64,000 nt of DNA. Source: Maylandia zebra. Its lineage: Eukaryota > Chordata > Actinopteri > Cichliformes > Cichlidae. The stretch is taken from positions 24,298,033-24,362,032 of the forward strand of contig NC_135170.1 of NCBI RefSeq assembly GCF_041146795.1, written 5' to 3'. Made by a program: the position numbers and the translations under genes. A model generated the notes under the pieces. It ran no database searches. It was not told where the DNA came from and was given only the letters and a program-made list of their open reading frames with translations. Below are positions 22,952 through 34,235 of this stretch, piece after piece; position 1 is the stretch's first letter; each line of letters starts with the position of its first letter.

Positions 22952-23463
22952 TATCGTCCCAAATTCTAAATATGAACATCCTCACAATTTAGTAGTGTTG
23001 TGCAGATAAACAGAGGTCCAGCTACTAGCTAATCTCATAAATATGTCAAAGAGGAAAATCGATTAATAACGTTGTCGCCAGACTGCAGGTGAATCATTCA
23101 GCCACTTGGTGGCAACAAAGGAACACTTGGGTTTAGCAGATCTGGTAAATATGTGGATATAATCACAATAAAGAAACCCTAAAAATGATTTTTAGTTCAT
23201 GGTGAAAGTTAAATGTCTTTATTTCTCTTATTTTTAGAAGTATGCAATAACATCTTTTTTGCTAAACACCCAAAGACACAGTACAACTACACATTTGCAC
23301 ACATCTGTAGACATCTGTAATTAGCATATCATAGTGACAGTGTGGTTTAACTAATCTAATACACACATGCAGAGGTTTTTATCAGTCATTGCAGCTGACA
23401 TGTACCCTAAGATTTAGCTTTAAATAAATGTAGTTTGGTTTTAAGAGCAGCTCTTAATGCACA
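22952..23463. other. Spacer between Tc1 relic and channel gene
   Basis: No coding exon or repeat is recognised; the right part is probably 3' UTR of the minus-strand channel gene. Confidence 0.4.
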
Positions 23464-26318
23464 TCAGTTATACCAGAAATCAAAATGGTTAACTTCACAT
23501 TTATAATTTAACATTATTACAGTCATCATAACAAGGTATCCAAGGCCACCAATGAAATAGATCCAGAAAAAAGTCTTGTCCAACATGTCGGCAAACTTGT
23601 GTTGTCTCTCCTTTTCCGCTTCGTTGGTCTCATGAGTTTCCAAGTATTTGGCCACTTTTCTGAGTATTCGACTGTTCTCTGAGCCATTCGGCTGGATGGT
23701 GCTAATGTCAGCTTTAGTTTCTGGAGGGATTGAAATCATAGTTAGAATAGGTTATGCCATTATTACTAAAAAAAAAATCAAGCCTCAATAAACATCAAGA
23801 CACCTCATACATAGTAACAATTTACAGTTTCAATATTTGCAGGATTTGCTCTACAGTCAAGTCTTCCTCACCCTCATCCTCATTTTGTTCCTTGTTTTCT
23901 GTAATTTTGGGGGCTGATCCTTTGGACCAACAGCAGAAAACCAGTTGGCCTTCTAGGGATAGCCTAGTAGTTAGCATGGACACCAGCATGCTCACAACCA
24001 AGAAGATCAGGCAAATACAGAAGTGGGGTCCTGCAGCACAAACAAATTAGTCAGGTTTTTTATTTAACACCCAGTGTGAGGCCATGTATACGGTTTGTTT
24101 GTGCACATGTTTCTCTTGTAACATGACTCACGGATTATTGGGCTGCATTCACTGTCTCCAGGGAGCTGGCTATTTAGGATATTGATAAACAGGGTGAAGC
24201 TGAGCACCAGGGTGACCTTGAAAGCATTGCGTCCTCCACCTCGCAGTGGCAGAGCAAAGCTGACTATATCAACAAAGAGGATCAAATAACTGGGCAGCAT
24301 CAATGTTAAGAACGGGTTGGTAGGTTTGAGTTTTAGTTCCACCTTAGGAGTATAACAGAAAACATAGCAGAAGGAAATAAAGTAAGTGGCTTTTCATTTT
24401 TGAAAGAATCTTTGTAACACTTGACATTTTTTTACACCTATGTATATAAATGTTAGCCAGTGTTCAATTTAAAGATGAAAAGGACGTTATCTAAGGATGC
24501 AGCAGTTAATAAGATAAGTCCTTTCTTTGGTCGTCCTAGCTGTTGAAAAAATGTTGGGTCACCATCATATGTGACAAGAGAACCAGCAAATCCCCCCCAC
24601 CCCACCCCCATGAAAGAAAGTGGGTCTATGTACAGCCAGATTCTTTCATTTTTGGACAGTGACACAATTTGTCACTGCAGTAAAGGCCCCGAAACAAACC
24701 TTGTTGACACTGGATATGTCTTCTAAACTTCAGGAATTCAAAAAACACAATGATAATCATTTAATTTATTTTTAGTCTAATTCGTTTTTAACTGCTGGAA
24801 GGGGGGGGGGGGGGTGTATAAAAAATGGCAGGCCTGGGTGAACTTACCTGGATGTAATTGCGGTCATCTCGTTTTTTCTGAAGTATTGCAGCCATCGTTT
24901 GCCAGTCTCCGTGACTATTATCACTTAGTCTCACTTCACCAAACACCAGTGTTGTACCACATTCTGAATAAAATTAAGTCTGCTTTGAGATTGCTTATTT
25001 TAAAATAGAGTCATAAAGATAATTTCTTTTCAGTAATCGAGTGACTTCTTAGCAATATTGTAAGACACAAATTAAAAGCAGTAAAACTGGTAGCAAAGAC
25101 CTGCAATGAATTAAGTTATATTGAAGAACTGCAGTTACCCTGCTTTTTTCCATGTTACACTTTTATGATCGTTGATCATAAACGGTGATCAGCGGTGTTG
25201 TTATGAGATTATCGTACTGTTAAAATTATTACAATTCCATTCAAATGGTAATGCATAAATTTTACATTTCAACTTATACAAATGGCCAAAAAAGTACGCG
25301 AAAACGAGACATTATAAAACACATCTCAGAAATGATCACATATGTAGTATATTAGTGAATTGCTGAGCTTACTGTCAGTGTCCCAGGCTTGTACTGCAAC
25401 AGGACACACATCATAAGCGAAGGGATAGTTGAACAGGTTAACTTCACAGTTCACTTCTGCATTTATGATCAGATCGTCCTTCACTGTGCCGTTACTGTAC
25501 ACCAGCACATTAGCAGAGCCATGCTTCAGAGTTGATGTCATTCTACACAGAAGAGATAAGTGATGTCTCAGAAGAATTTTAGCCATTGTTTGAACTGGCT
25601 TAGTGATGGCTCTTGGATGAAACTACTTACGCGTTTGTTACAAGGAGCTCTGGAGTCCAGATTTTGTCTACTGGCAGAATTACTTCATCAAACTTGTACA
25701 CCGATGTGTCCCACGCCAACTCAGGATCTTCCCATTCCTGTGTTTTCAAATCAAAATTTATTTTTTTCAAAATAATGTTTTGGGGTTTGTTTGTTTTTTT
25801 TACTTTTTTAAAAAGTATTTTGAAGCTTACGATCGAGGCTTGTAGAAGAATTAGTAGACGGAGTTGCTTTGTGTTCTGTTGAAAACAAATTAGGTAACAA
25901 AGAACTGTCATACAGAAAAGTCACCAAAGAGGTGTAAATGGAGAAATGAAAATATATATATTAGCTCCACTACAAAAAGTTAATACTTACAACTTCCAGA
26001 GTCTGGTACTCTAATTTTGGCACTCGGACTTCGTGAGTGCAGCTATTGTTCTGTGGCTGCGACAACAGATTTTTATCTATCAACACGTTACTCAGACATC
26101 GGCGACTTGTGCAGTTGGATGAATGCACATGTTCTAAAATTGGAGAAAGTTTGAACATAAGTTTGAATACTTTTTACAACACTTTTTCACTGTTCTGCTC
26201 CCTCTTACAATATATTTTGTAGGATAAGCTTTGACAAAAGTAAGGTGCACTTACCTACAGTTATTACACTCAGTAAGAACATAGTCCTCACTAAATTGTG
26301 GGAAAGAAATTTCAGCAT
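23464..26318 (-). CDS. Cys-loop ligand-gated channel subunit (zinc-activated channel/5-HT3-like)
   Basis: Nine exons on the minus strand: 26,255-26,318, 25,991-26,133, 25,831-25,875 (the 45-bp exon typical of this family), 25,631-25,737, 25,373-25,542, 24,848-24,963, 24,132-24,342, 23,872-24,031 and 23,464-23,720; about 423 residues. Exon 1 encodes a signal peptide. The Cys-loop is C152-EVNLFNYPFAYDV-C166. M1 is PSYLILFVDIVSFALPL, M2 is KVTLVLSFTLFINIL, and M4 is FFWIYFIGGLGYLVMMTVI. LAWDTSVYKFDEVILPVDKI matches the wording of ZACN and 5-HT3 extracellular domains; QLPGDSECSPI after M2 is nearer ZACN, and ZACN is on human 17q25, so zacn is the likelier identity. Exon 8 (M3) carries an apparent single extra base: its 5' half reads CICLIF in one frame and its 3' half VVSMLVSMLTTRL in the next. 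All other joins keep phase. It is either a recent pseudogene, an allele, or a sequence error. Confidence 0.78.
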
Positions 26319-26329
26319 TTCTGTAGTCT

Positions 26330-27505
26330 CTAAACCGGACTTTATATCCAACTAAAAACTACAAATTGACCGACCAGTTGTGTGCAACTTTTTACCATAA
26401 CTGTCCTATCGTCCTTGTTTAGGTTCAGCCCAACATGTCACTTTTATAACCCAGCTATGTCGTGTAACCTCTTAGAGTGTGCACGCTTCAAGACACTGAC
26501 GCACAATAGCCTTTAGGAACACAATAACATGGTTATTTACAGAGGGTTCAGTGTGTTCGTGAGTGATCCTGTGTAAACAGAGAGCACATTTATTTCCAGT
26601 GTATTTTTACCTACTGACAGATACAGGTAGCTCCAGCTGCTTTTTGTTATTAGAGCTATGCTAATCTGCCTAACTATGGGCTGTGTATGTCATACATAAG
26701 AGTGAACTGAAGCAACCAGTAATACAGACAGTAATGCTGAATGAGGCTGGTCTGCCAGCCATAGATTCAGAACAAAGATCTGAGACATCTGTGGTTTAAG
26801 TTAAGTTGAAAAAAGGCGTGACCATTGATCAAACATCTAGTTTCGACAGCTGCATGATGAAGTCACTCAGAAGCTTATTAAGTTACATAATGCTCAGTCG
26901 AAATTCTGCATTGAGCTGGTACAATACATATTTTTTCATATGTAAAGACATATTGTTGCTGTACCCTATAGGCAGTATAATTATGGATTATTAACAATGC
27001 GAAAATAAACAGATCTCTCTGTCTTTCAAACTGCTGTGCCTCTGCGTGTTGATTTTAATTAAGGCCATCCTTAAATTTCGAATTGTACAGCAATTATGTC
27101 ATATTATGTTAATGAAAATTTGAATTAATATGCATTTGGATTACATAGTTGTAATATAAAGAAAATAGTTATAATAGTTCCAGTAAACTAAAATTTCTAA
27201 AAAAACAAACAAACAAAAAAACAAATTTGGCCTCAGTAATATTTTATGTGCTGGAAAGCATGTGCTACTGTACATTTAACTCCTTGCATGCTTGACACAT
27301 GATTTAACAACATCTCTTAAATTAAACCCTTCTTGCCTCTTTTTCCAGCTCAAAACACCATCTTCTTTTTTAATCAAAGCTTTCTCTTAAAAACTCTGTA
27401 GATTGTCTTTAATCTGATTGTTTCCTTACCACTTTTTCGTGGTGGATCACTACAGCATCACTCCTAATCCATAGCAGTCACATACCTTTCAGTCACAGAC
27501 ACATA
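26330..27505. other. Intergenic spacer
   Basis: AT-rich sequence upstream of the channel gene with no exon recognised on either strand. The promoter of the minus-strand channel gene must lie at its left end, but no clear box is seen. Confidence 0.5.
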
Positions 27506-27749
27506 GTCTACATCAGTGGTCCCCAATCCCAGTCCATGAGTCCCGTTGTCCCTGCAGGTTTTAGATGCGTCCTTGATCCATCACAGCTGATTTAAATGGA
27601 TAAATTAGTTCCTCAACATGTCTTGAAGTTCTCCAAAGGCCTGGTAATGACCTAATCATTTGATTCAGGTGTGTTGACCCAGGATGAGATCTAAAACCTG
27701 CAGGGACACCGGCCCTCGTGGACTGGGATTGGGGACCCCTGGTCTACAT
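27506..27749. mobile_element. hAT palindromic MITE with perfect 8-bp target duplication
   Basis: The element occupies 27,514-27,741 (228 bp) and begins CAGTGGTCCCCAATCCCAGT, with an inverted counterpart ACTGGGATTGGGGACCCCTG at its end. It is flanked on both sides by GTCTACAT (27,506-27,513 and 27,742-27,749). Its inner block GCAGGTTTTAGAT is shared with the MITE in ush1g intron 2. It has no coding capacity. Confidence 0.88.
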
Positions 27750-27899
27750 GCTTTCTAATAGTCTTGAAAATAAAGTGAATTAATCTTGGCCCATCACTTG
27801 CATGGCCCTTTAATTCTAATCTTAATTCAGGTATGTCATAATGTGTAGCCTTGCAGACATTGAATTATGTATTCAATATTGAATATATTGAATCCTACT

Positions 27900-28190
27900 T
27901 GTTATTAATCTCTGGCTGTCTTCCACAGTATGTCTTTTGTCCAGTCTTCCTTCTCTCACCCCACCTGGTCGTGGCAGATGGCCCCGCCCCTCCCCGAGCC
28001 TGGTTCTGCTGGAGGTTTCTTCCTGTTAAAAGTGAGTTTTTCCTTCCCACTGTCACCATAGGGGGTCATATGATTGTCGTGTTTTTCTCAGTATGTATTA
28101 TTGTAGGGTCTATCTTACAATATAGAGCACCTTGAGGAGACTGTTGTTGTGATTTTGGCACTGTATTAAAAAACATGAATTGAATTGACA
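27900..28190 (+). mobile_element. LINE 3' tail, 5'-truncated copy
   Basis: Matches the 3' untranslated end of the LINE at 51,718-53,086: CTTCCACAGTATGTCTTTTG, GGTTTCTTCCTGTTAAAAG, GGGGGTCATATGATTGT and a terminal ATTGAATTGA. It is more diverged than that copy and entirely non-coding. Confidence 0.8.
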
Positions 28191-28267
28191 GTCAGTATGA
28201 GCTTATTTTATTGGTTATCTGATCAAAATCTTCTTTTAACTAGTTTACATTTTTACTTTTACCTCTT

Positions 28268-28367
28268 ATTTATTTACAGTTTCTCCCTCCACACTGTGCA
28301 GGGCCATACAGGCCTATAAAGACATGTATGGCCCTGCACAGTGTGGAGGGAGAAACTGTAAATAAAT
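28268..28367. repeat. Perfect 43-bp inverted repeat with 14-nt loop
   Basis: The left arm 28,268-28,310 and the right arm 28,325-28,367 are exact reverse complements over all 43 bases, separated by GGCCTATAAAGACA. The arms contain TTTCTCCCTCCACACTGTGC. The sequence just outside differs, so the identity stops sharply. It lies between the LINE tail and kcnj16 and has no terminal repeat or target duplication that I recognise. Confidence 0.9.
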
Positions 28368-28372
28368 CAATA

Positions 28373-31300
28373 AACCAATCAATACACCCTTGTGTAACCT
28401 TCATATTTTTGTGTTATCAGTCATGTAGTTAAATAGATATACTATTTCCTGTCTGTTTTCACTTATTCAATATAAAGCTGCTGCTTGCAAGTGACACACT
28501 GATGAACTTCCCTTCCAGGTTATCTCTCAGAGGAATGTCTCTTATCTCTGTCTTCACACATTACTTTAGAAAACCAGCTTCGTGAATCAGGCAGGTTTTG
28601 AAATGGAGGGACGATCATGTTCTATTTTTGAAAGCACAAGAAGTTTGTTTTGCTGTTGCTGACCTTGTTGCAGCTAAATTTGCTCTTATGACTGCAGTAA
28701 AAGTGGTTTGAAACGTAGTGTGTACTTTCGGTTCACCTGTGATCTTCCTTGTCTTATCAGAGCTAAATTGGGGACAATTGAGACAAAGAAAATCTGTGTG
28801 CCAATGACAAAGCCTTTACATGACTGAGCAAAGGTTAACTTCTTTTCTAATAAAGCACAGAATTTTAACATGAAAAGGCTTTAAGGCTTTATCGTAAGGA
28901 ACTTCTAAAATATTCCATAGGTCATAAATTCTTGTATCCAATAAGGGTTCAAGGAGACATGCTAGCAGTGATATCGCAAAAAAATGGGACTTTGCCTCAG
29001 GACCAGGCCGGCCCCCTACAATGTCACACTTTGCAGCCAACTAAATGTGAAGGTTACCACAACTTGAGCAACACATCGTCTTATGCTTGGTGGAATTGAT
29101 GGACTTGTGACACCTGACGTACTCTGATCTACTCTGCAAGTAAGTTGAACATGTTTGTGCTTTGCAATGGGTTTATTAAAGGGGTACCTAATGTGTAAGA
29201 CAGCGTTTTTAATCGAATGATCATATTTTCTAATAAAAGAATTAACTTTGTGAGCTACAAAAAAAACGCTAATAGAAAAAAAGTGCATAGTTTCTTTTAC
29301 TTAATAATTGATAATATTTAAAAGACAAGAGGCTACGTTTATAAAAGTAAAGCTCACAAAACTCACAGAAAACAAAAGAGACATTCAGTTATAATAAGTG
29401 GATCCTAAATAATCTTTTATTATTATTATTACTCTAAAAACAAGGAACTAATTTGGAAAGACATTTAAAAACAAGCGATAGTGATATATACATTGTAAAC
29501 TGCAATGAGTTAACAGCATACTGGATCTGTGTCATTTCAACTGTCTTGTAGAATTCCTCGAGGGTGGGAGTGGTCTCAGTTTTCTTAGACCTGACTGTCC
29601 TTGTCATTTGACATTCAGGGAACAGACTGATTGTTGCAGCAAATATGAGTCTAGCATTCCCCTACTTGTAATCCAAATACCTTTGCACTTGTTTTCCTGT
29701 TTTTTTCTGTGCATTAATTTAACATATACCAAAATGCAGACATCACCTTGACATAGTTTTCCATGGAAGACTTAGTAAAAAGTAGAAATAAGACAGTTCA
29801 TCTTTTGGGCTGACATTTATTAAACTGTCATGAACACTGATTTGAAGATGATGTTGATTGACACAACTGTACAAACATTAACATTATTTGGTTTCATAAT
29901 TAAACCACAGGAGATGTAAGATTAGACCTATTGAGTAGCCATTTATCTCGAGAGCAGATAAACAACAGCACGCAGCTCATTCAAATAAGTAATAAAAACA
30001 CTCACTGGAAGGACATAGCTTATTGATCTGTGACTAAGATCCTGAAGAACAAAACTGGTAACAAGCTTAAAGCGGTGCCTTTGATTGTCAGGTGTCATTT
30101 ATGATATCAATAACACCCGAAGTAGGCGTGTGTGCTGCAGACAAAAAGTGATAAAACCGTCTTGGCTTTGCCTTATTTTATGTGTTACTAGGTGTGATTA
30201 AAGTTTGACATCTGAGGTAACATTTGGAGGTGAAAACTGTTAGAGGTTGTTGGTGAGTAATTATTTACCCTTTCGATAACAAACACAGATTAATAACTAC
30301 ACCGCACTAAGGTCAAGATTTTTGCTTAATTAACCGAGACAAACCGAGACTTAAGTTCTTAGGATTCGAGTGAAAAGTTACAGTAGCTGGCCTTAACTTT
30401 TTATGACTTTAATTTCTCAGAAGTCATTTGCACTCTGTTATCAAAACACTGGTCACTGCTCCCTGCTGGCCATTGTCACATCTGGAAGACAGCAAACTTG
30501 GCTAAAATTCAAAACTAAAGAGATTAGCCGAAGTGATTAAAAAGAGGTTTTTCACTGAGGAAAATAGGTTTTCCCATAGCTTGAGTTAATCTTGTTGGAT
30601 GGTCGGGGCCTAATCTATATAAAGCAACAAAGTCTGTAACAGTGAGTAATTTAGCAAGCAAAATGTGTTAAAGTAAAGAAAAATGCACAAACAATACAGT
30701 AAAGGACGTATCATTATGAAAGAATTATGTCAGGCACTCAAACAGAATATTAAGCTTGACAGGATAAAAAAAAATACACACTGCGTAACATCTAACAATT
30801 CTGATCATTAACAGTTGAAAATTGAAATTGAAAAAAAAATTGATCCAACTAAGTTAATGCAATATTCTTCTTACTTAAATAACGGTCAAGTACAATAGGA
30901 TCAGAAAACTAGTGTTTATGGAAGCTTGTTGAAATGCCATGAAATTGACATAGATCTGCCTGGTAACTGTTTTTTGGGCTTTTTTTTCCACTGGTAGAAA
31001 CATACATGTTTTTCTTTTTACCGTAAAACAAAGCTGGTGTTTTGTCCAAGACAAAAACAACATAAGAGGAAGAAAATGGCATACTTACAATATAACAGAG
31101 GAACATGCCGTGCTTACATAAGTCTGTGTAATTGCCCTAATAACAATTTGGTATCAATATGATAAAAATGGTTTTGGACCTGGATTATATCTGACCTCTC
31201 TTAATGTCTTATATAACTCTTTCTATGCAATTGATGGCTAAACTTAAACATTAATGTGTGCGTGCAAGTTACAATGCTCGGCTTGTGGTTTGATCATTCC

Positions 31301-31768
31301 CTGAACGATGACTGATTTATTAATTTTTTTCACATATCTGTACTAATGAGTCTGACCAGGGGCGACCACAGCGCTATTTTTTTATGCCTAACTGTAGATT
31401 TATTAACTGGCTTATTTTCAGTGCTGGTAATTTAACAGAACTGAAAAGAAAAATTCCTATTCACAATTGCACTTTTTTATAATGTGGCCATATAAGTGCT
31501 TATTGAAAGCTTTGTAATGGAACTTTTTAGTTAATCATCAGCCAACAAGAAGCAGGTGATCACGAGGTCTATTTTTTCACACCTGCTCATTTTCTGCTAA
31601 TAGCCAAAGGCACAGAGTGACCGTGGCTGCTAAAACATGAAGGTTTTGAGTCTGCATCTACATTTTAGTCACATGTAATGAGTGAATGAATACATGACAC
31701 GTTATTCAAGGTAAACTAAAAACTTGATATTTTAGTCTGCATTTTCATGTCATCTCTGTCTTTCTGCA
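28373..31768. other. Intergenic region upstream of kcnj16
   Basis: 3.4 kb without a recognisable exon or repeat. Non-coding first exons and the promoter of kcnj16 probably lie here, because the coding exon begins after a splice acceptor (TTTCTGCAG ending at 31,769), but I cannot place them. Confidence 0.5.
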
Positions 31769-31795
31769 GGAGACTGAACTTTAGATTTAATCAAG

Positions 31796-32935
31796 ATGAG
31801 CACAGAAAGAAGTGAGCAGGTCATTGATACCTGCTGCACCACAGTCCACACGCTGGGCAGGCAAAATGCAAAGAAGGAAAAGAGTCTCCGCTACATGCAA
31901 AAAGATGGCAAATTCCCTGTGATGTTTCAACAGGCCCCTGGAGACTGGACCACATATTGGATCGACATCTTCACCAGTCTTGTAGAGATCCGCTGGAGAA
32001 TGATGTTCCTTATTTTCTCCCTTAATAATATTGTGTCTTGGCTTCTTTTTGGTCTGTGTTATTGGTTAATTGCCCATGTAAATGGAGACAGTGATAATGC
32101 AGATGACGATCTCTGTGTTTCAAATGTGCGCGACTTCACTGGGGCATTTTTGTTCTCAATGGAGACCGGGGCGACTATTGGTTACGGCTACAGGCATGTA
32201 ACCGAAAACTCTATTGTAGCTATCATTGTGGTGACGATTCAAACTGTGTTTAGCTGTCTTCTTGACACAGTTGTCATTGGCGTTGTTGTAGCTAAGATGG
32301 CATCTGCTCGTAAGAGAGCCCAGACGGTGGGTTTCAGCAGATGCGCGGTGGTCAACTTACGAGACAGGGTTCTGTGTCTGTCATGGCGCCTCGGGGACTT
32401 CAGAGGTAATCACATCCTGGAGGGGGTCGTCAGGGTCCAGTTAATCCGCTATGTAAAACAGCCAGTGGGGTCACTTGTAATCACTTACCAGGACTTAGAT
32501 ATAGAGGAACGGGAGATTGTCCTCGCCACACCTACCACTATTATTCACAAGCTAGAGCCTGGCAGTCCCCTGTACAACATGGGTCCTGATAACCTGCGGG
32601 ACAATCGCTTTGAGCTGGTAGTTTCTTTCACCTACACAGGGGACTCCACAGGAATACTCCACCAAACACGTGCTTCCTACACATCAGCAGACATCCGCTG
32701 GGGCCAGCGTTTCCAGGACGTGCTGAAAATGGGCAAGAAACACTACAAGGTGGACTTCAGTCTTTTTCATGTGACCACATGGGTGCCGGTGCCTTTCCTC
32801 AGTGCAGAGGAATACAACAGGAGGGGACGTCCTGCAGATGGCACCACACTTATACCAATAGGGAAGAGAAACAGACACATTGCTCAGGTGAATCTTAACA
32901 TCAATGAGGAGATGATCCTGCAAACATTTTTGTAG
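31796..32935 (+). CDS. kcnj16: Inward-rectifier K+ channel Kir5.1
   Basis: A single intronless 379-codon frame, starting 26 bases after a splice acceptor. M1 is near residues 70-93, the pore TIGYG at 127-131, M2 near 141-166, then the cytoplasmic domain. MASARKRAQTVGFS, YTGDSTGILHQTRASY and TGAFLFSMET match KCNJ16 better than KCNJ2, and it sits next to kcnj2 as in human. Kir5.1 is largely silent alone and forms heteromers with Kir4.1, Kir4.2 or Kir2.1 in kidney, glia and other tissue. Oddities: Ser139 stands where Kir channels have the second conserved extracellular Cys, although Cys107 is kept; Asp157 occupies the M2 rectification site, where human KCNJ16 has Asn; and Ala126 replaces the Thr just before TIGYG. 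The C-terminus is about 40 residues shorter than in human. AATAAA lies at 33,110-33,115. Confidence 0.93.
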   Translation: MSTERSEQVIDTCCTTVHTLGRQNAKKEKSLRYMQKDGKFPVMFQQAPGDWTTYWIDIFTSLVEIRWRMMFLIFSLNNIVSWLLFGLCYWLIAHVNGDSDNADDDLCVSNVRDFTGAFLFSMETGATIGYGYRHVTENSIVAIIVVTIQTVFSCLLDTVVIGVVVAKMASARKRAQTVGFSRCAVVNLRDRVLCLSWRLGDFRGNHILEGVVRVQLIRYVKQPVGSLVITYQDLDIEEREIVLATPTTIIHKLEPGSPLYNMGPDNLRDNRFELVVSFTYTGDSTGILHQTRASYTSADIRWGQRFQDVLKMGKKHYKVDFSLFHVTTWVPVPFLSAEEYNRRGRPADGTTLIPIGKRNRHIAQVNLNINEEMILQTFL

Positions 32936-33109
32936 ATGAAATGACAAAAGAAATCAAAATGAAATTAAAATGCAACTTTCACTGTTCCCATAAAGATTAT
33001 GTGATAAGGTGAGCTTTTGTAAATATGTTTATAGCCAATGTAAAATCATATAATACAGCATTCAGAAATTCATGTTTGCTTCTGCCATGTAAAATGAAAG
33101 TGTAAGTGA

Positions 33110-33115
33110 AATAAA
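33110..33115 (+). terminator. kcnj16: kcnj16 polyadenylation signal
   Basis: AATAAA 175 bases beyond the kcnj16 stop codon, the first such hexamer downstream on the sense strand. Confidence 0.55.
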
Positions 33116-33580
33116 CTGGAAAAATCTTCTCTTTGGTCATTTTAAAATGGGTTTTATTTCTAATTGCATGATAAAAATAGTACCAGTCATAAAAACTACT
33201 TTGAGTCCTGTGTATGTAATTACCTTTGTAGCTCTTTACCTCCCCCTTGTGTTCACCCACTCAATATTCCTGCAGTCCTAGAGATTTTTGTGCAGGTCAG
33301 AGATACAGTCATATCGTTCTCGCACAGTCACTTTATTTACTTTAGACTTAAACACCGATTAACAAACACCTTACCTTACCACCTTACCTACATTGTATTC
33401 CTGTGACCAGCGTCATGCATGTTTGTTGCTTGGTTCCAGTTTCACCGTGAAGTTTTAAAAGTGATGTACACTGAGTGTCCCAGTCTGCCAAAAAGTACAT
33501 TAATAAATAAACTATAAATAAATAAGAACGATATAACCTCTTTTTGGACTAGAAACCTTAAACAGGCGCTGCAGCTTTCC
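33116..33580. other. Spacer between kcnj16 and the presumed kcnj2 promoter
   Basis: No exon or repeat recognised; it includes a short ACCTTACC reiteration near 33,370. Confidence 0.45.
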
Positions 33581-33830
33581 ATTGGTTGTCACTGCCACAG
33601 GGGCGGGGATATGCGCACGTGTTTTTTTATAGTCTGTCTTTTCAACCACAAATATCTTCTCTAGTATTGCTGGAGAGGGTTATGGCAGAATTTACAGCTC
33701 CACACGAGAAGCCAGAAAAAAATACTAACAGAACGTCGAGATTTAAAAAAGGGCAAAGTGCGCATATCTGGCGCACATATGGAACTTACTGCGACAAGAA
33801 ACGATCCTATTTGCAGCCAAGGACTAACAG
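33581..33830 (+). promoter_or_regulatory. kcnj2: Candidate promoter and non-coding first exon of kcnj2
   Basis: A reversed CCAAT box (ATTGG at 33,581-33,585) and a GC box GGGGCGGGG (33,600-33,608) precede a stretch ending in the donor AACAG|GTAGGT at 33,830/33,831. The stretch contains an ATG at 33,682 opening a 50-codon frame that stops only inside the donor. Human KCNJ2 also has a non-coding first exon. A good acceptor (pyrimidine tract then TTCCACAG) ends at 35,678, upstream of the kcnj2 coding ATG. That the two are joined is inferred. Confidence 0.4.
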
Positions 33831-34202
33831 GTAGGTAAAAACATGTGTTGTGGGAATGTTCTGTGTAGTTATGGATGTGGGGACATTGGGAGTAGTTGAA
33901 TGTGCGTGTTGATGTTAAAAACGTGAAAAATGACTTTTCACGGTTTTTAAGGAATAAAAAGTTTTGATCAGAAAGTAATACCACTTTCTGCAACAATATT
34001 ATTGTTGTTGCAGTGTGGTTTCAGAGACTGCAGGATGTGAACTGGATGTTCTGCAAGGATTGTCTTTGATTTGAACTAAACTCTTAACTCTGTAGTTGGC
34101 GCGTGATAAACATGTTGTTAACTGTCTAATAAAAAAGGAAATAACATACAGCATACATACATATGTATATCTATATCTATATATATGTATATATACACAT
34201 AC

Positions 34203-34235
<33 letters not shown>

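Noticed and set aside
23840-23871. Alternative donor CT|GTAAAT at the end of the M3 exon
   Set aside because: It leaves the wrong phase for the next exon; the GAGG|GTGAGG donor fits the Glu-Thr-Lys join.
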